Positions 6,163-9,230 of a DNA stretch of 9,230 bases are shown here, piece by piece (position 1 is the stretch's first letter; every line of letters begins with the position of its first letter). Source of the stretch: Bacillaceae bacterium (lineage in GTDB: Bacteria > Bacillota > Bacilli > Bacillales > Amphibacillaceae); contig JASLIE010000220.1 of NCBI GenBank assembly GCA_030152985.1, positions 1-9,230 on the forward strand, given 5' to 3'. A model generated the notes under the pieces. That model did not search any database. It was not told the origin of the DNA and saw nothing but the letters and a program-made list of their open reading frames with translations. The position numbers were made by a program, and so were the translations under genes.

Positions 6163-8361
6163 TTAAAGAGAGAGTGAGACGATATTGGATTGTTTTCCTT
6201 CTTTTCCTGTGAAGGGATCATAAGGAACAACAAAAAATTCACGATTTGAAAAAATCGGTAAAGAGTCGACGATATATTCGGCCTCTCCTTGAACTTCTTC
6301 AACTAATTTCTTTTCGTTCTCAATTAATTCATACACACGATAAACTGTTCGTTTATCAGCTGGTGCCTCCCATGATAAGCGACCTTTAATTAACTTTAAC
6401 CCTCCAAAGACACGATCACTTGATAACTTCACTTCACTTGGTAATTGAATCGGTTCTTCAAGTGCAACTGCATTTTCAGGCTGCTCGAATGAGGATTTGA
6501 GCGAATCAATCTGATTAATACGAGTTAAAATTGTTTTGGTCAAACGCGTTGGGTAACTGCTTCCACCGATTAAATAATGATCCTTATCTGACACATCGTA
6601 TCCCATCCAAAGGGAAGTCACATATTCAGGCGTATATCCAACAAACCAAATATCCTTGTTATGCCCTGGAGCAAGGGGGTGGCTTGTCGATCCGGTCTTA
6701 CCTGCGAGTGCCTTCGGATAGCTACCTGCTGAGGCAGTTCCTCGTTGAACAGTTGTTTGAAGTATTTCTGTCATCTCCCAAGCTGTTTGTTCATCAAATA
6801 CTTGTTTTGGTGTTTGTTTTGCCTCAAACACAACTTTTCCTTTACGATTAGTTAACTTACTGATGGCAAAAGACTCTACATACTCACCGCGCTTAGCAAA
6901 TGTTCGGTAACCTTCTGCCATATTTAAAGGGGTTAAACCTTCTTCAAGACCTCCTAAAGCAATGTGGAGCTCATTATCTTTAATATCCATATTCATTTTC
7001 TCTAAATATTTCTTTGACTCTTTAATGCCAATTTCATTTAATAACCAAACAGCACTTACGTTTTTAGACTGAACAATCGCCTCATAGATCGACACATTTC
7101 CCCAGTAAGATTTATCATGATTTTGCGGCTTATAGTCACCCCAATTCATTTCTTTATCTGGCAGTAATGTATAGGGGTCATAGGCCTCTTGCATTAGTGC
7201 AGGACCATAGACTGCTAATGGCTTCATGGTCGAACCTGGTTGTCTTTTTTGATTCACTCGATTTAAATGAGTCAATTCAAAATCCCGTCCACCAACTGCT
7301 GATACAATCGCACCTGTTTCACTATCCAACATAACAAAGGCACCTTCAGTTCCTGTTTGATTGCCCGGGAAATATTCCCCCTTTTTAAATTCTTCTTGAA
7401 CGATTTCTTGATACTTAGGCTTAAACTTCGTCGTGAGTCTATAGCCACCTCTTTGCAATTCCTTCAAATCTAACTCGTGTTTATCATGCGCTTCTTTCAA
7501 GACCAAATCAACAAAAGATTCATAAGAATTATTTTCAGGTCTTTGACTTAACTTTAAATTCAGACTTGTTTCTGACGCTAATTTTCTATCCTTTTCAGAA
7601 ATCACTTCATTGTCTTTCATGACCTTTAAAACGAGATTGCGTCGTTTAATTGCTTTATCCGGTTTATCTATAGGCGAATAGCCGTTTGGAGCATTAACAA
7701 TTCCAGCAAGTAGAGCCGCTTCAGATATTTCTAAGTCACTCGCTGACTTTGAAAAATACTTATTGGCCGCTGCTTCAATTCCATACTGACCTTGTCCAAA
7801 ATAAATTGCATTTATATACATTTCTAAAATTTCATCTTTTGTAAATTCTCTTTCTAAATAAAGGGCGACCATCACTTCTTTTGTTTTTCTTAGCCATGTT
7901 TTATCATTGGTTAAAAAAACATTTTTAGCCAGTTGTTGAGTAATCGTACTTGCACCTTCAACTTTACTCCGTGCTAAAATATCTTTATACAGCGCCCTCA
8001 TAATCGCTCGAAAATCAACCCCGCCATGCTCATAAAAACGCTTATCTTCAATCGCAACAAAGGATTGACCTACATGATTGGGTAAGTCTTTAAGTTTAAT
8101 CGGCTTTCGATATTCTTCATAAATCTCCCAAATAACTTCGCCGTCTTCTGTCTCAATAACAGTTGGAGCTGACAAAAGTAGATCTTCTTCATCTACGATG
8201 AGTTTTCCACCATAAAGAATAACTGTATAGGTTATTAGCGCGAGTAAAAAGGTGATTCCAATTGAAACAATCGCAGTTTTAAATTTTAAACTCGTTTTTT
8301 TATGATGACGATCCGAACGCCATTCGCGTCCTTCTTCTCTTTTATTTTCATCATTTTCCAT
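6163..8361 (-). CDS. pbpF: Class A penicillin-binding protein (PBP1A/PbpF type): peptidoglycan glycosyltransferase and DD-transpeptidase
   Basis: This bifunctional enzyme polymerises lipid II into glycan strands and cross-links the peptides outside the membrane. The 732-residue protein has a charged cytoplasmic tail (1-28) and one membrane anchor (about 29-50). The GT51 domain follows, with EDKRFYEHGG (105-114, catalytic Glu105), GASTITQQLAKN (136-147), RKTKE (158-162) and FGQGQYGIEAAANKYF (188-203). The transpeptidase domain has Ser377-Thr-Met-Lys380, SKN (432-434) and KTGS (555-558), all intact. A 90-residue tail after about 640 looks like a beta-rich fibronectin-III-type module. The ATG has GAGGTG ten bases upstream and a TATAAT at 8398-8403. 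B. subtilis pbpF also precedes hemE; the symbol rests on that synteny and similar length (about 714). Other class A PBPs share the same motifs, so paralog assignment is less sure than the enzyme class. Confidence 0.93.
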   Translation of the reverse strand: MENDENKREEGREWRSDRHHKKTSLKFKTAIVSIGITFLLALITYTVILYGGKLIVDEEDLLLSAPTVIETEDGEVIWEIYEEYRKPIKLKDLPNHVGQSFVAIEDKRFYEHGGVDFRAIMRALYKDILARSKVEGASTITQQLAKNVFLTNDKTWLRKTKEVMVALYLEREFTKDEILEMYINAIYFGQGQYGIEAAANKYFSKSASDLEISEAALLAGIVNAPNGYSPIDKPDKAIKRRNLVLKVMKDNEVISEKDRKLASETSLNLKLSQRPENNSYESFVDLVLKEAHDKHELDLKELQRGGYRLTTKFKPKYQEIVQEEFKKGEYFPGNQTGTEGAFVMLDSETGAIVSAVGGRDFELTHLNRVNQKRQPGSTMKPLAVYGPALMQEAYDPYTLLPDKEMNWGDYKPQNHDKSYWGNVSIYEAIVQSKNVSAVWLLNEIGIKESKKYLEKMNMDIKDNELHIALGGLEEGLTPLNMAEGYRTFAKRGEYVESFAISKLTNRKGKVVFEAKQTPKQVFDEQTAWEMTEILQTTVQRGTASAGSYPKALAGKTGSTSHPLAPGHNKDIWFVGYTPEYVTSLWMGYDVSDKDHYLIGGSSYPTRLTKTILTRINQIDSLKSSFEQPENAVALEEPIQLPSEVKLSSDRVFGGLKLIKGRLSWEAPADKRTVYRVYELIENEKKLVEEVQGEAEYIVDSLPIFSNREFFVVPYDPFTGKEGKQSNIVSLSL

Positions 8362-8397
8362 TTTACTCTCTCACCTCTTCAAAGCTTCTCTTTTTCT

Positions 8398-8403
8398 ATT
8401 ATA
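8398..8403 (-). promoter_or_regulatory. Candidate -10 element of the PBP gene
   Basis: A consensus TATAAT lies on the minus strand, placing the start point near 8391 and giving a leader of about 30 bases with the GAGGTG site. The -35 at 17-base spacing (ACTATT) is poor. The site lies in the divergent intergenic region shared with the HmoB/TRAP-family gene. Confidence 0.45.
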
Positions 8404-8462
8404 ACTGATAAGCTGTACTTAATAGTAGTTATTTTGATTCTTATTTAAGGAAGGTGAAATTT

Positions 8463-8960
8463 ATGTATGCATCTATGACTGGCGGAAGCTACCCTTTTTT
8501 AAAAAAGCTTGCCGAAAAACACCCGTCCGAATCAATTCTTTTTATGCAAGAAGGCTTAAATGTAGTAGCTTATTATGAAAGTAGGATTAGAAAATCGATT
8601 TTCAAATCAGGCAGGGATTATCAACTTATCCATAAATTAAACGACTTGACACACACAGGAACAATTGTCATGGATTTCTTACCTGTACCCGATAAGTATG
8701 AGAAAAGTTTTCAAGCCTATGTTATTGAAAACTATCGCTTAGACCACTTGCCAGGTTTTGTTTCACTTCGCTTCTTAAAACCTGAAAGTGAAAAATTCTA
8801 TATTATGCTTTCACAATGGGAAAATGATCGTTACTATAAGTTCTTTCTTGAAACTTCCGAACATACTTCCCTACAAAAGGCACTTAAAACATGGGAACCA
8901 AGTTATTTTGCAGACCGTGGTTTTACACGTGTTTATCATTTAATTGATGAAGATAAATAA
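8463..8960 (+). CDS. hmoB: HmoB/TRAP-family ABM-fold protein, catalytic triad apparently lost
   Basis: The 165-residue protein matches the HmoB (B. subtilis, 166 aa) and TRAP (staphylococci, 167 aa) family: an N-terminal extension with FLKKLAEKHPSESILFMQ (about 13-30), then a C-terminal antibiotic-biosynthesis-monooxygenase-like domain with PGF near 95, R-F-L-K-P and YIMLSQWEN near 112-120. HmoB degrades heme with Asn70, Trp128 and His138. In an ungapped alignment from memory these positions are Asp (VMDFLP), Phe (YYKFF) and Gln (SLQKA) here, so heme monooxygenase activity is doubtful and the protein may be closer to non-catalytic TRAP. ATG 8463 is chosen for its AAGGAAGGTGA site; a GTG at 8454 lies inside that site. 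It is divergent from the PBP gene, and B. subtilis hmoB (yhgC) also neighbours pbpF-hemEHY. No signal peptide. The family call is firm; the symbol follows synteny, not proven function. Confidence 0.8.
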   Translation: MYASMTGGSYPFLKKLAEKHPSESILFMQEGLNVVAYYESRIRKSIFKSGRDYQLIHKLNDLTHTGTIVMDFLPVPDKYEKSFQAYVIENYRLDHLPGFVSLRFLKPESEKFYIMLSQWENDRYYKFFLETSEHTSLQKALKTWEPSYFADRGFTRVYHLIDEDK

Positions 8961-8961
8961 A

Positions 8962-8989
8962 AAAACAGTTCACTTGAGTGAACTGTTTT
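8962..8989. terminator. Bidirectional Rho-independent terminator between convergent genes
   Basis: A perfect 12-base-pair stem (AAAACAGTTCAC at 8962-8973 with its complement at 8978-8989) closes a TTGA loop and is flanked by A and T runs on both sides. It begins two bases after the HmoB/TRAP stop and ends four bases from the stop of the convergent thioredoxin-family gene, so it probably serves both. Confidence 0.88.
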
Positions 8990-8993
8990 AACT

Positions 8994-9230
8994 TTACTTA
9001 ACAAATTCTTCGAAGAACTCCCGATACTCATCTTCGGTTTCTGCTGCACCTTCAAAACGAGCAACCTCTTCACCATTTTCAAAATGAACAATCGTTGGTG
9101 TACCAACAATTTCATATTTCGCTTTTTCTTCTTCATACTCAAGTGTATTCATTTTCTTCATATCAATGTCCATTGCTTTTGTAAGTGGATCAACAATAGG
9201 TGTTGCATTTATACAATGAATACATGTCGG
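8994..9230 (-). CDS. Thioredoxin-family protein, C-terminal 78 residues (partial, cut by window edge)
   Basis: The fragment opens at the window edge with P-T-C-I-H-C, a CxxC redox centre of the form CIHC instead of the classic CGPC. About 40 residues later comes the cis-proline loop VGTPTIVHFENGEEVARFEG, the second hallmark of the thioredoxin fold. An acidic C-terminal helix (TEDEYREFFEEFVK) ends the protein. It is likely a cytoplasmic thiol-disulphide oxidoreductase or thioredoxin-like protein; with the N-terminus missing I cannot exclude a membrane anchor or signal peptide. The TAA is at 8994-8996. It converges with the HmoB/TRAP gene and shares its terminator. No specific gene name can be given. 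Confidence 0.83.
   Translation of the reverse strand, partial: PTCIHCINATPIVDPLTKAMDIDMKKMNTLEYEEEKAKYEIVGTPTIVHFENGEEVARFEGAAETEDEYREFFEEFVK

Noticed and set aside
6066..6302. Open frame of 78 codons on the minus strand
   Set aside because: It overlaps the PBP 3' end in another frame and runs through the terminator hairpin, so it is not a gene.
6531..6851. Open frame of 106 codons on the plus strand
   Set aside because: It is antisense to the transpeptidase domain of the PBP gene, and its composition looks like a reverse shadow of that gene.
8401..8432. Inverted repeat ATAACT ... AGTTAT between the PBP and HmoB/TRAP genes
   Set aside because: The arms are only six bases with a 20-base gap in AT-rich DNA, too weak to call an operator.
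8936..9142. Open frame of 68 lysine-rich codons on the minus strand
   Set aside because: It is a shifted frame of the thioredoxin-family gene and crosses the bidirectional terminator.

Overview
This window looks like chromosomal DNA from a low-GC Gram-positive bacterium of the Bacillaceae. Three things point that way: a ComK-type competence regulator, a hemE-hemH-hemY cluster of the Gram-positive (coproporphyrin) type, and AGGTG/GGAGG ribosome binding sites with frequent GTG starts. Names rest on recognised motifs and remembered family members; no database was searched.

Layout, left to right: the N-terminal part of comK (minus, cut by the window edge); lplA, lipoate-protein ligase (minus); yhfI, a metallo-beta-lactamase-fold hydrolase (minus); yhfH, a 41-residue zinc-ribbon mini-protein (plus, divergent from yhfI); the heme operon, transcribed hemE then hemH then hemY (minus); a class A penicillin-binding protein of the PbpF type (minus); an HmoB/TRAP-family protein (plus); and the C-terminal part of a thioredoxin-family protein (minus, cut by the window edge). 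Five hairpins mark the ends of the transcription units: after lplA, yhfH, hemY, the PBP, and in the convergent hmoB/thioredoxin gap. No gene-free stretch exceeds about 205 bases.

How the genes work together: HemE, HemH and HemY are consecutive-pathway heme enzymes. HemE makes coproporphyrinogen III, HemY oxidises it to coproporphyrin III, and HemH inserts iron. The final decarboxylase (HemQ/ChdC) is not in the window. hemE and hemH are tightly coupled, and a Fur/PerR-like palindrome sits just before hemE. The HmoB/TRAP-like gene lies across the PBP gene from the heme operon. Its family includes heme-degrading enzymes, but this copy seems to have lost the three catalytic residues. The yhfI-lplA pair may be co-transcribed, although lplA has a candidate promoter of its own.

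The gene order matches, in compressed form, the Bacillus subtilis hmoB(yhgC)-pbpF-hemEHY ... yhfH-yhfI-lplJ ... comK region as I remember it. I see no transposon, phage, CRISPR, tRNA, rRNA or defence system. The window is conserved housekeeping sequence; the points most worth a second look are the degenerate HmoB/TRAP active site, the uncharacterised YhfH mini-gene and the possible metal or peroxide control of the heme operon.
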